From Intoshia linei (taxonomy: Eukaryota; Orthonectida; Rhopaluridae): 31,920 nt of DNA. Numbering within the stretch: position 1 is the stretch's first letter; each line of letters opens with the position of its first letter. The translations under genes were made by a program, and so were the position numbers. Location of the stretch: NCBI GenBank assembly GCA_001642005.1, contig LWCA01000332.1, positions 1 through 31,920 on the forward strand, read 5' to 3'. Of this stretch, positions 11,601 to 22,212 are shown in pieces. The notes below the pieces were generated by a model. That model ran no database searches and was not told where the DNA came from. It saw nothing but the letters and a program-made list of their open reading frames with translations.

Positions 11601-13219
11601 CCCAAAAATTTAATAAAACATACATTCTTGGACGCGTTTTAAAATCATTAACAATGTCGTAAATCTTAGCCTCAGAAAATTACATCTTCATGATCAAGAA
11701 CATGTATACAAGAAACAACCAGATCCACTCATATGCAAGGGTCTTTGTAACCATGTTTAAACGGGATATTGTCATCCCTACAGTCATTCTTCATCAAGAT
11801 TAATTTTAGGGTGGGTTTTAGTTTAAAATAAGGTTTATGGAGTTTTTTACCCTGAAGGAATCAATTTCTGAAAGTGAAATTGCGATGCTGCATCGCTCTT
11901 GAAAAACTGTATTACCAATTGTAAACTGGGGTTTTTTTAAATAAACGGTAACACACACATAAAATTTTATATAAGTAAAGAATGTAATATATATAATTTT
12001 TTGGGTCCAAAAGGGTATGAAAAAGGGTTGAGAAAGCCTGATTTAGACTATTGATAATGAAAATGTAAATTTTAGATAATTTAATTGATGAGACTACATT
12101 AACCATCAAGAACTATAATTTTTTGATAGAATTAAAAATGTCCGCCCTGAGCAGAGCTATGTTTTATTAACTATGTATTTGTAACTAACCTTTTTCAAAA
12201 TTTAGAATAAGTCAGATAGGTTAATACATTAAAAATTCTGTAAATTGTGGCTAGCATATTTTAAATGAAAAATTAAACTTGGTGAACACAAATTATTAAA
12301 ATAATTTGTTTATTCCAAGCAAATTTTGTCAAATCTACAAGTTTTATATTAAACTGATAAACCAAACTACAATAACACTAAGTAAATGTATATTAAAATT
12401 TATTAGATATGAAAATGAATAAAGCTAAAAGGTTTGTGGTTGAAATTTTTAATAAATTATAAAATTATGAAATCTGGCAGTATCAATATATGTTTTATTA
12501 TTTTATAATTTACATTTAATTGTATTTATTTCAGATTAAAATTAAATTATGAAAAGAATTTTAAAGAAAGCAAGGATGAACAAGATGTCATTAAAAATGA
12601 AAATGTAACGAATTAGAACGATTGAGTGTTGAGTTTATTGGTTTTTGACTGTGGATAAACAGTGTTAATTAAACACCAATTTGGGACATTTTTGGGTTGA
12701 TGAACAAGGTGGTATGTGGTTTACTCAAATTATTTTAATAATAGTAAATATACATGCTAATAATTTGTAATACTCCTTTTATGTTAATTTAGTATATTTT
12801 CAAAACTTTAATTTCTACAATGGTTTATCTGCAGCTAATGAATATTTAATTTTGATGAATAATTGTTGTGTTTAGATAATTTTAAAATCTAAAATGAAAC
12901 AATCTCAAGGAAATTTACATGAATTTCAAAACATAAATATTTTAAAAGATTTACAATTGCGAATCCAAAAAGTGAATTTAATTAATACCAATTTATTAGT
13001 AATTTTGTCAAATTTTATTTAATTAGTCTCATGACCTCAATATTTTGCCCATTAAATTTTAATTTTAAACCCACACACCAAAAACAGTTATATATCTCAT
13101 TTCTTCATTTCGATAAACTTTATCATAAAGTGAATTATACGTGTTATTTTTGAATTGATAATCTTCTTTAGAAGGAAAATGAATGCCTACGATGTGAACT
13201 GTCAAAAAGTGAAAATTAA
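5673..13219 (+). CDS. Coiled-coil protein, possibly TMF/golgin-like (16 exons)
   Basis: Predicted exons: 5673-5766, 5801-5885, 6082-6202, 6245-6334, 6794-6914, 7609-7705, 7744-7829, 8013-8074, 8133-8167, 8331-8460, 9811-9895, 10031-10132, 10182-10401, 12535-12604, 12876-12971, 13172-13219 (TAA). Every junction keeps phase, giving 513 residues. The start MDWLKDKKISNIASALK, then QKHFDKLLEL, resembles the short amphipathic N-terminus of TMF1 and related Golgi tethers, followed by a DTNLWG motif. From about residue 60 onward the protein is Lys/Glu/Asn-rich with heptad-like Leu/Ile spacing (for example LLKENDALTEEKHAF, QIQSLQISLSKEKEI), as in long coiled coils. It ends LRIQKKENECLRCEL. I could not see the conserved TMF C-terminal domain, and TMF1 is about twice as long, so the family call is tentative. 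Introns range from 34 bp (first) to 2133 bp; the long ones hold family A/B repeats and a hAT element. Confidence 0.6.
6981..7560 (+). repeat. Family B head joined to family A right half
   Basis: Starts CTGTTTTGTACTACATACAA and AGCACCTAGCTCT, passes through AATGCGTAGATTTCTGGGG, GACCGTTAATTATTTCACA and TGAAGTTGTCACTTATTCGG, and ends with GGAAAAAACTGTAAT and AATTTTATATAAGTAGGGAT. The same blocks in the same order occur at 8529-9486. It fills most of the 694-bp intron between exons 5 and 6 of the coiled-coil gene. No open reading frame of its own. Confidence 0.7.
8529..9486 (+). repeat. Longer B/A composite repeat
   Basis: A longer sister of 6981-7560, with head CTGTTATGTACTACGTACGA and CTCTGCCGAGGGCAC. 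It shares the GACCGTTAATTATTT block, the GTCACTTATTCGG block and the CTCGGAAAAAACTGTAAT block, and ends AATAAGTTAGGATT. Around 8892-8998 an AATTATTT..ACATTTTTTGTTTTAA segment is tandemly duplicated with a period of about 58 bp. The tail also contains a TATTATAATAATATATAATA stretch. It sits in the 1350-bp intron between exons 10 and 11. Confidence 0.7.
10502..10630 (+). repeat. Family D element (31-bp minisatellite type), short copy
   Basis: Begins GGGCGTCTACC, then ACTTAAATCCAACCATTTTT, then degenerate units of the form ACCAACCCTAAAAGGAAAAA. The same start, GGGTGTCTACTTAAATC, precedes the large array at 31136-31420, and its reverse complement closes the 21735-21838 copy. Lies in the 2133-bp intron of the coiled-coil gene. 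Confidence 0.55.
11196..12040. mobile_element. hAT element with a nested family A repeat
   Basis: The left end is CAGCCATTCTCAACGGGGTC and the right end, GGGTTGAGAAAGCCTG, is its imperfect inverted copy. Flanks ATTTAAAG (11188-11195) and ATTTAGAC (12041-12048) match at 6 of 8 positions, fitting an aged hAT duplication. The subterminal GGGTCCA blocks also occur in the 4073-4682 element, so the two are relatives. Most of the interior is a family A repeat (11401-11983) inserted later. Lies in an intron of the coiled-coil gene. Confidence 0.7.
11401..11983. repeat. Family A repeat, nearly full length with inverted ends
   Basis: The left end, ATCCTTTACTCGTATAAAAT then GTGTGTTACCGTATATTTA, is mirrored by the right end, TAAATAAACGGTAACACACA then TTATATAAGTAAAGAAT. 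The two are inverted complements over roughly 45 bp with indels. This is the only copy in the window with both ends, at 583 bp. Between them are ACATTGACAGTCGTAG, GCCTCAGAAAATTACATCTTC and ATCGCTCTTGAAAAACTG. No coding capacity. It looks like a non-autonomous DNA transposon with long inverted ends; no clear target duplication was found. Confidence 0.65.
12131..12190 (-). repeat. Family B head fragment, decayed
   Basis: Reverse-orientation remnant of the B head (TCCGCCCTGAGCAGAGCTA is recognisable). Intronic. Confidence 0.4.
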
Positions 13220-13280
13220 AAGTGTATTTAATGTATTTATTAAATTTATTATTTGAAATTATTAATTCTGAGTTGTTAAA

Positions 13281-14866
13281 TCAATTGTTAATTTTCAATT
13301 CATTTTTAATTCTTTCGTCAATTTCTTCACTTTGATTAACTTTAATGATTTCCTAAAATTTTGAAAATAATAATAATTGAATTAAAAACTTTACCTTCCA
13401 TTTCCCAATTTTCCCCTGTCTAAAGTAAGAATTTACCCCTATAGTCTTACTCATTTGTTTTGAAAAATTTTCCTTCATACTATCAAAGGAACACTCTTGT
13501 TCAATTTTGATTATTATTGATGTTGTAACATTAACATTTAAAAATTTTGCAATTCTTTCAATTTCGACTGTCATATTTTCAAGTATATTTTCATAGTTTA
13601 CTAGATATATGTTTTGATTATTTTCGGAATATTTTAACCACTCATTTACGTGGTTAAAATAATCTCCGTATACCAAGTTTTTTGATTTGTACAATTGATA
13701 CCATTCATTCCAATTGCCTAAAATTATATAATTATGTATATGTCGTGTACAATCTTTGAAATTAGGACCTAATTATTAAATACACATAGGACCGTGGAGA
13801 GGGACTAGGGGCCGTATGGCCCGGGTCTATAATCTTAAATGGCCTATTTTTTAAATTATATATAATAATTAATAGGTAAGTATACCAAAATTACAATGAT
13901 TAATGCGATTTATAACGGTTATTTTTAATTTTTAGATAATTAACGACGACCAAACAATATATAGAGGTCCCATTTTTTTAAAAATTCTACGTCATCTATT
14001 ATAGGTTTAAAAGATTATTTCTATTAATTAAAAATAATATTTTTTATACAATTTAAATAACTTAAAACATCGATAACATATAAAATAAACGAGTTAGAAT
14101 TGAATTTAAAGATACAAAGTGAAGAACCAAACATGTCGGTCAACACAAGACCACTTAAACCATACCTAACATATCATATGGTAAAATTCCAATAAATAAA
14201 GCTATATATTAATTTTCATAGAATATTTTTGTATGGGACCTTTAAAATAAGAAACTACTCCACAAATTTTTATCTAATTTAATTATTTTTTTTCATTGTA
14301 ATTTTTGATTAGTTACTAAACTGTTTCTAAGCTTGGACTTAATTTATAAAATTTTAAATCGCCCCTAATGTGGGTGTTAAATTTTACATGACATTATTAC
14401 CGGTAAATGGTCCATGCAACTTTGATTGCTTGTAAAAGTTGTAAAATGAAACCAGGACGTCTTTGACATTTCTCATACCGTATATAACTTTCATTTCATG
14501 CTTTTCAATTACAGTTTTTATGTGTAATGGTCGCAAGTGAGTTTTTATGATTCTTGGACTTTTAGCTTTTGATATTTTTTCGAAATTAGATATTTCATCA
14601 ATTTCTATTTCAAAACAATAATAATTGTTAATCATTTGTGTGTCTTTGTTTGTTGTGTAGTTTTCTTCATTTCTATCATTTTTCTTCAGTAATGATACAA
14701 TATTTAAGATTAGAGCGGTTCCGCATTTTGGGTAAGTGTCTACAATTATATCCTCTTTAGTGAGATTCAAATTTTTTATATTCAATATAGAATCTTTTGG
14801 AACGTGGCCAGGGTAAGCTACACCTTCATATACATACTGGCCTGGCATTTTAAATATTTCACTCAT
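13281..14866 (-). CDS. Cytosolic sulfotransferase (SULT1-like)
   Basis: Three exons, read from high to low coordinates: 14866-14401, 13717-13395, 13352-13281 (TGA), giving 286 residues, a normal length for the family. SULTs transfer sulfonate from PAPS to phenols, amines or steroids in the cytosol. Visible landmarks: PAPS 5'-phosphosulfate loop TYPKCGTAL (44-52); catalytic His in RIIKTHL (His110); 3'-phosphate block YGMRNVKDVLVSFYNFYK (Arg132, Ser140); HGPFTG; FNHVNEWLKY; and the C-terminal RQGKIGKWK motif (255-263). The loop reads KCGTAL where most SULTs have K(S/C)GTTW, so the TW pair is replaced, but Lys47 is kept. Start chosen at MSEIFKMPGQYVYEGV, which aligns with the N-terminus of the decayed copy at 23787-24055. 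Intron 1 is 683 bp with a SINE-like fragment; intron 2 is 42 bp. Stop lies 61 bp from the stop of the convergent coiled-coil gene. Confidence 0.9.
13788..13850 (+). repeat. Family C (SINE-like) fragment
   Basis: Contains GGAGAGGGACTAGGGGCCGT and ATGGCCCGGG, matching the CTTGGAGAGGTGGCTAGGGG head of the copy at 22344. Truncated; inside intron 1 of the sulfotransferase gene. Confidence 0.4.
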
Positions 14867-16002
14867 ATTGGTATTACAAAATTATGGTTAATTATAAAAA
14901 GTTTTCATTTCTATTTATATATCGAATGTTTATTTTTACCTTAAGTTTCTTAACCTTAATTCTTAGTATAAAACTGACAAACAAATAATAAATAAATTAT
15001 TTAAATTGTATGCCAAAACGTGTAATTTGTATGCTTGTAAAATATAAATTGTTTTAAATATTATTCCTTTACTAAGAATTAAAATAAAAATTTAAAATTA
15101 TTTTAATTCAAAAATAGCTCGTGGTGTGTAACGGTTAGACTCTAACCGTTAAAATAACCACTAAATATTATACTTATTTACATTAAATTGTATTTTTAAA
15201 TATTGTATATTTCGTTCAATCCTTTTGAGGCGGTAATAACACTGAAGCATGATCTTCAAATTTACTTAAAATTAGTTTGACCAGCGGAAAATTTATACAA
15301 TAATAATTTGATATACCCAACAACAAGTACCACCTGATTGGATGATTTTTTTAAGTGTAAGTTCTACTGTGTAACCGTTATCGCCAGATATTTAATTTTT
15401 GAATTTAATTTTGGCAGCAAATTAAATGTTTCTCATTTTCCATATACAAATTAAATGTACTGTATGTCTTTTCTACATCTCAAAAAATATTTTTAATGCT
15501 CAATTTGAAAAAATTTGGTGTAGTAATTCCATATTACAAAAATTTTGTCGATATCCCTCCTCTCGAAAAGGGATATCGATTATTTAATATTTCAATGGAT
15601 ATATCCAATGAATATCCAATAAATAAAATCCATATTAGTTATTGGACATATCCCATAAATAAAATTTTTAAATGTAATACAATGTACATTTAGATAAATG
15701 TTGCTACATCAACGAAAGTTGCGCGCAAATTATATTATTGAAAATATTTTAAAATACCAATTTGCGTTCACAACAAAATTTGAAGCATTTATGAAAACTC
15801 AAAACTGAAACATACCATATCTTAGGCTTCGATTCCTAATTAAAATTTATTATTTATAATTTGGTATTATATAAATATACTTATACAGTACACCCAAAAC
15901 CTGCATTTTGATGAAGGATCGAGTATTGGGTGGAACTGTGCTACCGAAAACATTTTGAAATATATATAATTTGTGCAACTATTAATTATTTTTAAAGATT
16001 TC
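14867..16002. other. Divergent intergenic region, presumed promoters
   Basis: Separates the start of the sulfotransferase (leftward) from the start of the next gene (rightward), so both promoters probably lie here. No gene is recognisable. An open frame at 15496-15693 is low-complexity and built on repeated GGATAT/ATATCC words. Inverted repeats stand out: 15129-15151 (listed separately) and TCGATATCCC/GGGATATCGA at about 15548-15580. Some TA-rich TATA-like stretches exist, but none can be singled out. Confidence 0.35.
15129..15151. promoter_or_regulatory. Perfect inverted repeat with paired AACGG cores
   Basis: TAACGGTTAGA and TCTAACCGTTA form 11-bp arms around a single C. Each arm holds AACGG, the core recognised by Myb-type DNA-binding domains. 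It lies about 263 bp upstream of the sulfotransferase start. A regulatory role is inference only; it could equally be a transposon footprint. Confidence 0.25.
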
Positions 16003-19000
16003 ATGAATTCCACATTTACTAAATCACCCACTGAAGATGATAATATTCAAAAAAAGGTTATATTTACATCTTAATCAAAAAATTATAAATTCATCCATAA
16101 ATAATTAATTTTCTAATTTAATAGAACAATTGTTCAGAATTCGAAACTTATTTGTTGTTGAGAAAACCTTGCAATTTGGATTCAAGTTATATTACTCCAC
16201 CTAAAAGTAGTAATAAAAAGGTTTATTACAGTCATTTTTAATCTTTTGGTTTATCTGACCTCTTTAAATTTGAAACCATTCTCAATTTTGAACCACTCAT
16301 TTTGGTAATGCCGCAAACGCACATACGTGTACTATATTATATACTATAAATATATATATATATAATAGGGCTGTTCGTTTTTGACAAAATTTTCGATTCG
16401 ACAAAATTCCACCCCTACTTTGAAGAGGATACTTGAAAACCCATAAAAAATGACTGTAAAAACATCTACTTTTTTTGAATTTTAAGGTTTTCGCGCGCTT
16501 TTTCTCCTTTTCTTATAATTATAATTATTACTTATAACTTATATATATTATAATTACTTATAATTACCAAAAATTTATTTTAACTGAAAATTTGAGTGTG
16601 TCATTATGAAATTTAGTTATTTACGTTTTATATTATATATACTGTTATGTACTTCGTACAAACAGTAGCTAGATCTGACGACGGCGGACGTTTATATTTA
16701 TTTGACGTTATATACTATATAGTTTTACATATTATTAAATACAACAAATATTACAATTTTTTAATATACTCACCAAAAAATTCAAATAGTTACATCAATT
16801 AATAATGGATTGTGTAAAACTTTTTGAAATTAAAATTTAATTTTGATTTAAGATATTTCACAATATTGACCATTTTATTTTATATTTTTGAATGTAAAAA
16901 GGTTATTTTTTAAATTTAAATGTATCTCACTTTCTGGGTTGGGAAAAGACTAACTTAGATTTTGTGTTTTCTAAATATTGGTTACAGAGACACATATTTT
17001 TAGCTTGTTTTATTATATATTAGTAAGAATAGTAATAAACGGTAATACAAAAAAAAAAGTGATATTGAACAATATCTAATCATTTCAATTTATAATGGCA
17101 AATCTTATCTAAAAATTGATTGTAATCTGACCTGATGAGTGAAAGTGGTTTGAAATCGATCTGAGATCTACGAAATTGAAGATATGTGATGTGACAACAT
17201 ACCAAAAGGTTGATGAACACTTATTAATATAATAACTATAATATTAAAAATAGTGATTTTTTTTAATTTAATTAGAAATCAATGAAAATAGCATTCAATG
17301 AAAAGGATCAAGCTTGTCCTATGGTATAAAATATATCCAGATCCTAATTCACCCAGCTCGGGCTACCTCTAAGAATGAAAACTAGACCCTACAAAATTTT
17401 CACAAACGTATATCTAGTTTCATATAGCTCCCTATAGTTGTGTATAGTGATATACTCCCTATCTACCTCTATATTGCCCTTGAATTGAAATTTTCTAAAC
17501 TATTTAGTGAGTTGTAATATTGAAAAAATATTTTTTTAATACTCAATTTGGAAAAATGAGGGACCGAAGAGGGTTTCGGGTATGGTAAATTGGGATTTTT
17601 GCTTGACTTTTGCATTACGGATATTTAAATATAATTACAAAATATACAATATCGATTGATCTAGTAAAAATTATACATTCATAATTTAGCCTCGTCTGGT
17701 GACTATTGATAAACAGCTTCGTCAAATTGGTAATTTTTATATATTATGCATCTCAACCAGGGGTGAACAACCTTTCCATAAATTCAGCCGCAAATCTACT
17801 TTACTCATTGATACTACGACCGCACAAAATATAATATTTTTTCCTCATGAAACAAGCAAAATGTACTTTTACATTGCAAAAGTTTAAGTCCAATTTGAGA
17901 AATTGGGGCAAAGTCAAAAATGTAAATTTTTGATTAAAACATGCCCTTAATAATAATAATAATTTTTAATTTCAAGTAAAATAATAAAAACTTTTTTTTA
18001 AAAAAAGGATAATTTGGCTTTGATTGTGAATATGAACTTTCTTTGTGTTTGCCATTTATGATAATTTTGATGATTTCAACACTGCAAACATTCATTTGGG
18101 TGATACCTCTTGGAGCGACTTAATCATCGCTTTAAATAATTTATCATTTATTGATTTTTTCACGAAATTTTTGTGGGTATCTTCAGGGGGAATTTTTTTA
18201 CCCAATTTTAAAGATAAATTTGGTAAGGTTTTTAAGGGAGGTTTTTTCATTCAATTTTTAAAAATTTTGAAGATAATTTTTGCACTTAAATTTAAAAATT
18301 TATAGGGTTTTAAAGTGAATATTTTTAACATATTATGGGATCTTACTATTATGGAATCTAAAAAATTATAATTATAAATATAATAAAATAATAATAATTA
18401 TTATTATTTTTATTTATATATATTTTTAAAATTATCTTCAAACTTTTTAAAATTTAGTGAAAAAATCAATAATATGATAAATTATTAAAATCGATGATTA
18501 TATAAGTCTAAGATGTATCGCTCTAGAGAAGGGGTGCTCAACCTTTCCTCCTATTCAGCCACAATACTACTTTTCTCATTCAGGTCTTCTCATGGGGTGA
18601 ATACGAAAATTTTAGATGATCGTAGGCGAATCTAAAATTTTTAGCATATTTCATTTAATCATCTATTTTAATAATATCTTATGAGAAAAAATAAAATTTT
18701 ACCTTAAGGAAAAAATTGCTTTTACCAATATTTTTATGAAAAATCCCATTTTACCAAACTTTTAGATCAATAATTCTTCTGATTCCATAAGAAAAAACCG
18801 GATTTTAGAAAAATTTAAAAAAATCTCCTTTTACTAATATTTTTTTCAAAAAACATTAATTATTCATTTTTCGGTAAATAATTAATAATAATAGGACAAC
18901 AGAAAAAAGTTCCATTAAAAACCGATTTGTATATAAATTAGAGTGGATGACAAAAATAAATATGTAAATATTAATAATGACATAAAAAAGATATCAGTGA

Positions 19001-22000
19001 CTGCCTTGATTTTGTGTGCTCTTCGCTAACTTTTGAGAAATTGGGCAAAGTCAAGAATGTAAATTTTTAATAGACCTTGAATAACTCATATTTAAACTTT
19101 TCAATTTGAAGTAAAATGATATATTGCAGATTATGGTCAGATGGATTGACAACGGGCGCACGTTGTACACCCCTGCTCTAGAGAATAGAGACCTTTTAAA
19201 TCCTATCTCAAAATTTATGTTGTATAAAAGTCTTAAATAAAAATATTTTAAAACTCGACTCTTCTTACTTTGATTGAGATAAACTGGAATAAACAAATAA
19301 ATTAACCGACATACATTTTTAACTAACAATTAAATATAAATTACTTTATATAAGTAAAGATTAAATAAAACTTGAAAAAATGGTCCGTTTGAATGATGGT
19401 AGATAATACAGTATTTATAAAATATAAATATGTATATTAATTTTTTTTATGAAAATTGAATTTAGAAACCTACAAAATAAATTAATATATTAGTTACATT
19501 CGTTATTTTAATTACAATCCAATTAATGCATTTATTATAGACCAATTGAATCATTCTACACCGATAGTAATTATTTTCAAACATTATCTATATATGTATG
19601 TTATTGAATCACTTATTAAATTGGATTAACTATATTACACAATAACTTGTACTAACATTTATTATTTTTACTTTTAGACAAAGATAGGACTTCCGAACCG
19701 AGCATATAGTATTCCAATTAAAAATGAAACTTATTTAAAATGTTTAGCTTCACCTTACGTTTCAAATGCATATAAACTAGAAATGTACAATTCTCTTCAC
19801 GATACAACGGTTTAATTTAATGCGTGTTAATTTGTTTTTCTTGTGGAATCACTTTTCTATATTATTAAAACATTTTTATTGTAATATATTATATTATAAA
19901 CTTTAGCCTAAAACAGTTACAAGAGTAACGGTAATTTATATAAGAAACAAAATGCATTACTGTATATTTAGAATAATGCTTCAAGAATTAAAAATACCAG
20001 ATCCGAATTTTTGACTCCTATTAATAAAGTAAAATTTGTATAATTAATTTTTACATTATTTTTAGAAAAAAATTCTGGCAAATTTTCCGCAATTTAAATC
20101 AATTAAAGAAATTGATCAACATCTTGTATTTATGATAAATATTATATAAATATAATTAAATACATATTATGACACATGTTGCAAAGTCTGACTTTAATGA
20201 ACGTTTTTTGACCTGCCATCTAATTGATAATTTTATAGTGTATAATATATGCCTATAATCACAGCTAAATTTTTTAAATACTTATTTTTAAAATTTAATC
20301 AAATCAAACAAAAATATTTTAAAAAAGTTGACATTTTATTTATTTTACCTTTATACAAAGAAATTTACAAAATAAACGTATCATAAAACTTTAATGAATC
20401 CAACTAATCATGAATATACTTGAGTATGACAAAAGTTTAAGATTAATTGTGTTTATGAAATGTAAAAATTGTTTTAAAAATCATAATATAAAGTGTCACG
20501 TAATCATATTTCACAGCGATATTAATCATTTGGTTATTCACTTTTGTTGAGTATGCAAAATTTGTATCATAAATAGATTTATATTTCACCAGATTTCATT
20601 ACTAAATGATATTCTTGTACAAGTTGGATATTTTTGTTTATAAACGAAAAAATCTAATCTTGTGTAAGAATTGATACTAATTTTAATTAAAATTTAGTTC
20701 AATTTCATTTAGATTAATATATTTTATATTGAGTTAACTTGTATTAATTAATACGTATGCATGATTGAACATAATAAACATTACTTTGACTGAAAATATG
20801 TAGATTCAGTTAATATATTACCATAATACATATATAATGTATATATGTGAAATATATAATATGCTATATTAAACTAATTTTAAAAAAATTTCATGTCTTT
20901 AGTCAAAGGGCACAATATATTGATTATCTCGCCCGTTTCAATGTTTTTTAATTTCATTGATTATAATCATATAATGATTACAAGTAAACTTTAATAAAGA
21001 TAATAATGTATTAACATTATTAATTATTATAAGATAACAATTATAATTGTTTATTTATTGATAATTTACATAATGTCTTACTCTATAGATAATTATTATA
21101 ATAAAAATTTTATTTTAGAAAAAACCAATATTCGAAAGAAAAAATTTAGAATGTGATAGTTCAAATTTACCCGTAATTTGTGTTATCTATATTATAGATT
21201 TTAACGTAGTTTATGAGACCCATGAGGCCACCGATACATCCCTGGATTCATCGTAAAAATATATTTTTTTTATCATTGTCAGGTATTACTTGAAATAATT
21301 GTAAATTTAAATAAACAGATTCAGATATAATTAATACTGAACATTGCAATGTTTTTTAACTTATTCATCGCAAAATACAGGTGCGTCAATTTAAATTTTT
21401 TTTTATTGGTTTATAAATATTTTTGTTGAATTTACAGTAGGATTTCACATCGAGAAAAACTTTAAAATAAAATCTTATGAGAAAAAACTAACATTTTACC
21501 AAAGTTTTAGAATAAAAACTATCCTATCTGATTCTAAAAGAAAAATCTCAATTTTACTAATCCTAAAAGTAAAAATCTAGTTTTTCCAACCCTTTTATGG
21601 ACAATTTTACCAACGCTTTAGGGAAAATTACAGTTTTTCCACCGGTAAGTGAAAAATCTTATTTTAAAATAATTAAATTTATTACTAATTAATTAAACTT
21701 AAATTAATTAAAATATATACTAATTAAGCTAAAAGTAGAGATTTAGCTAGTGGGCTGATAAAAGTAGATTTTTCATTTTAGGGTTGGTAAAATTAAGGTT
21801 TTTAGAAAAAATTGTTGGATTTTAATAGACGCCCATTTAAAAATCATATACACAACTGAAAAATTGTTTTGATGTATTGGTCATATACGTGGATCAGTTT
21901 TGTCTAGGTCGAGGGAAAATTTCAGATATTTACATACATATTGTATTAATTTAATTTCATAGGAAAATTATGACAAATCAATCAATGAATCAAAAAGCGT

Positions 22001-22190
22001 TTCTTTTAATTTAAATAAAAACAAATTACATAGTTATGATGATGCTCAAAACAACCATGTGAGTGATCTGAGTTCAATAGAACGCAGCAATATGAGAACT
22101 ACACGTCATGAAGAAACGAATCAACATGGCTTCAAAACTATTATTTATGGTGTATCACCTTTATCTGATAAAAAGTTTAAAAATAAATAG
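16003..22190 (+). CDS. Unrecognised 9-exon gene, all introns phase 0
   Basis: Predicted exons: 16003-16056, 16125-16220, 17276-17323, 19678-19809, 19907-19930, 19972-20028, 20066-20125, 21119-21172, 21963-22190 (TAG). Each length is a multiple of three, giving 240 residues, and each is flanked by AG/GT. The protein is polar and Ser/Thr/Lys/Asn-rich with no signal peptide or membrane span. Short motifs include KSPTED, YITPPKS and EFLTPINK, resembling proline-directed phosphorylation sites of nuclear or mitotic proteins. Exon 9 ends HGFKTIIYGVSPLSD. That resembles the start of the Nup35/Nup53 RRM-like (MPPN) fold (VTVFGFP), and a separate open segment at 22213-22293 could supply the next part. 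The identification is weak; I do not otherwise recognise the protein. Start chosen because an in-frame stop lies shortly upstream. Introns of 37, 41, 68 and 97 bp contrast with four of 0.8-2.4 kb, of which the 2.4-kb one is clearly transposon-filled. Confidence 0.5.
16642..16720 (+). repeat. Family B head
   Basis: CTGTTATGTACTTCGTACAA then CAGTAGCTAGATCTGACGAC matches the B head at 6981 and 8529; decayed downstream. Intron 2 of the 9-exon gene. Confidence 0.55.
17758..17990 (+). mobile_element. Truncated hAT copy, related to 18529-19175
   Basis: Begins CAGGGGTGAACAACCTTTCC and ATTCAGCCGC, matching the left end of the 18529 element. Ends with a block resembling that element's right part (TTGGGGCAAAGTC, ATGTAAATTTTTGA, TTCAAGTAAAATAATA). 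The inner part is deleted and the right terminus is missing. Confidence 0.55.
18529..19175. mobile_element. hAT MITE with perfect 8-bp target duplication
   Basis: Identical flanks CTCTAGAG at 18521-18528 and 19176-19183 define the insertion. The left end is AAGGGGTGCTCAACCTTTCC (first base mutated from the usual C) and the right end, GTTGTACACCCCTG, is its inverted counterpart. 647 bp, no transposase. Its interior around 18670-18855 carries family D-like ACCAA..GGAAAAA units. Located in the 2.4-kb intron 3 of the 9-exon gene. Confidence 0.85.
18670..18855 (+). repeat. Family D units inside a hAT element
   Basis: Degenerate units TTTTACCTTAAGGAAAAAAT, TTTTACCAATATTTTTATG and TTTTACCAAACTTTTAG, preceded by ATCTTATGAGAAAAAATAAA, which also precedes the array at 21463. 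Confidence 0.5.
19190..19362 (+). repeat. Family A right tail
   Basis: Contains AAACTCGACTCTTCTTACTT, AAACTGGAATAAACAAATA, ACCGACATACATTTTTAAC and TTATATAAGTAAAGATT, parallel to the tail at 23636-23725. It starts a few bases after the hAT element at 18529-19175. Confidence 0.55.
21463..21838. repeat. Family D element with units in both orientations
   Basis: 21463-21660 holds forward units (for example ATTTTACTAATCCTAAAAG, AATTTTACCAACGCTTTAGG). 21735-21838 holds reverse units (TTTTAGGGTTGGTAAAATTA) and closes with GTTGGATTTTAATAGACGCC, the reverse complement of the start seen at 31136. The inward-facing arrangement implies an inverted-repeat element or two head-to-head insertions. It lies in intron 8 of the 9-exon gene. 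Confidence 0.5.
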
Positions 22191-22212
22191 TATATTCAAT
22201 TTTTTCAAAAAG

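Noticed and set aside
15496-15693. 65-codon open frame
   Set aside because: Built from repeated GGATAT/ATATCC words; low complexity, no homology.
18045-18305. 86-codon open frame
   Set aside because: Phe-rich translation next to repeat pieces (family A-like CATTTATGATAATTTTGATG); no conserved features.
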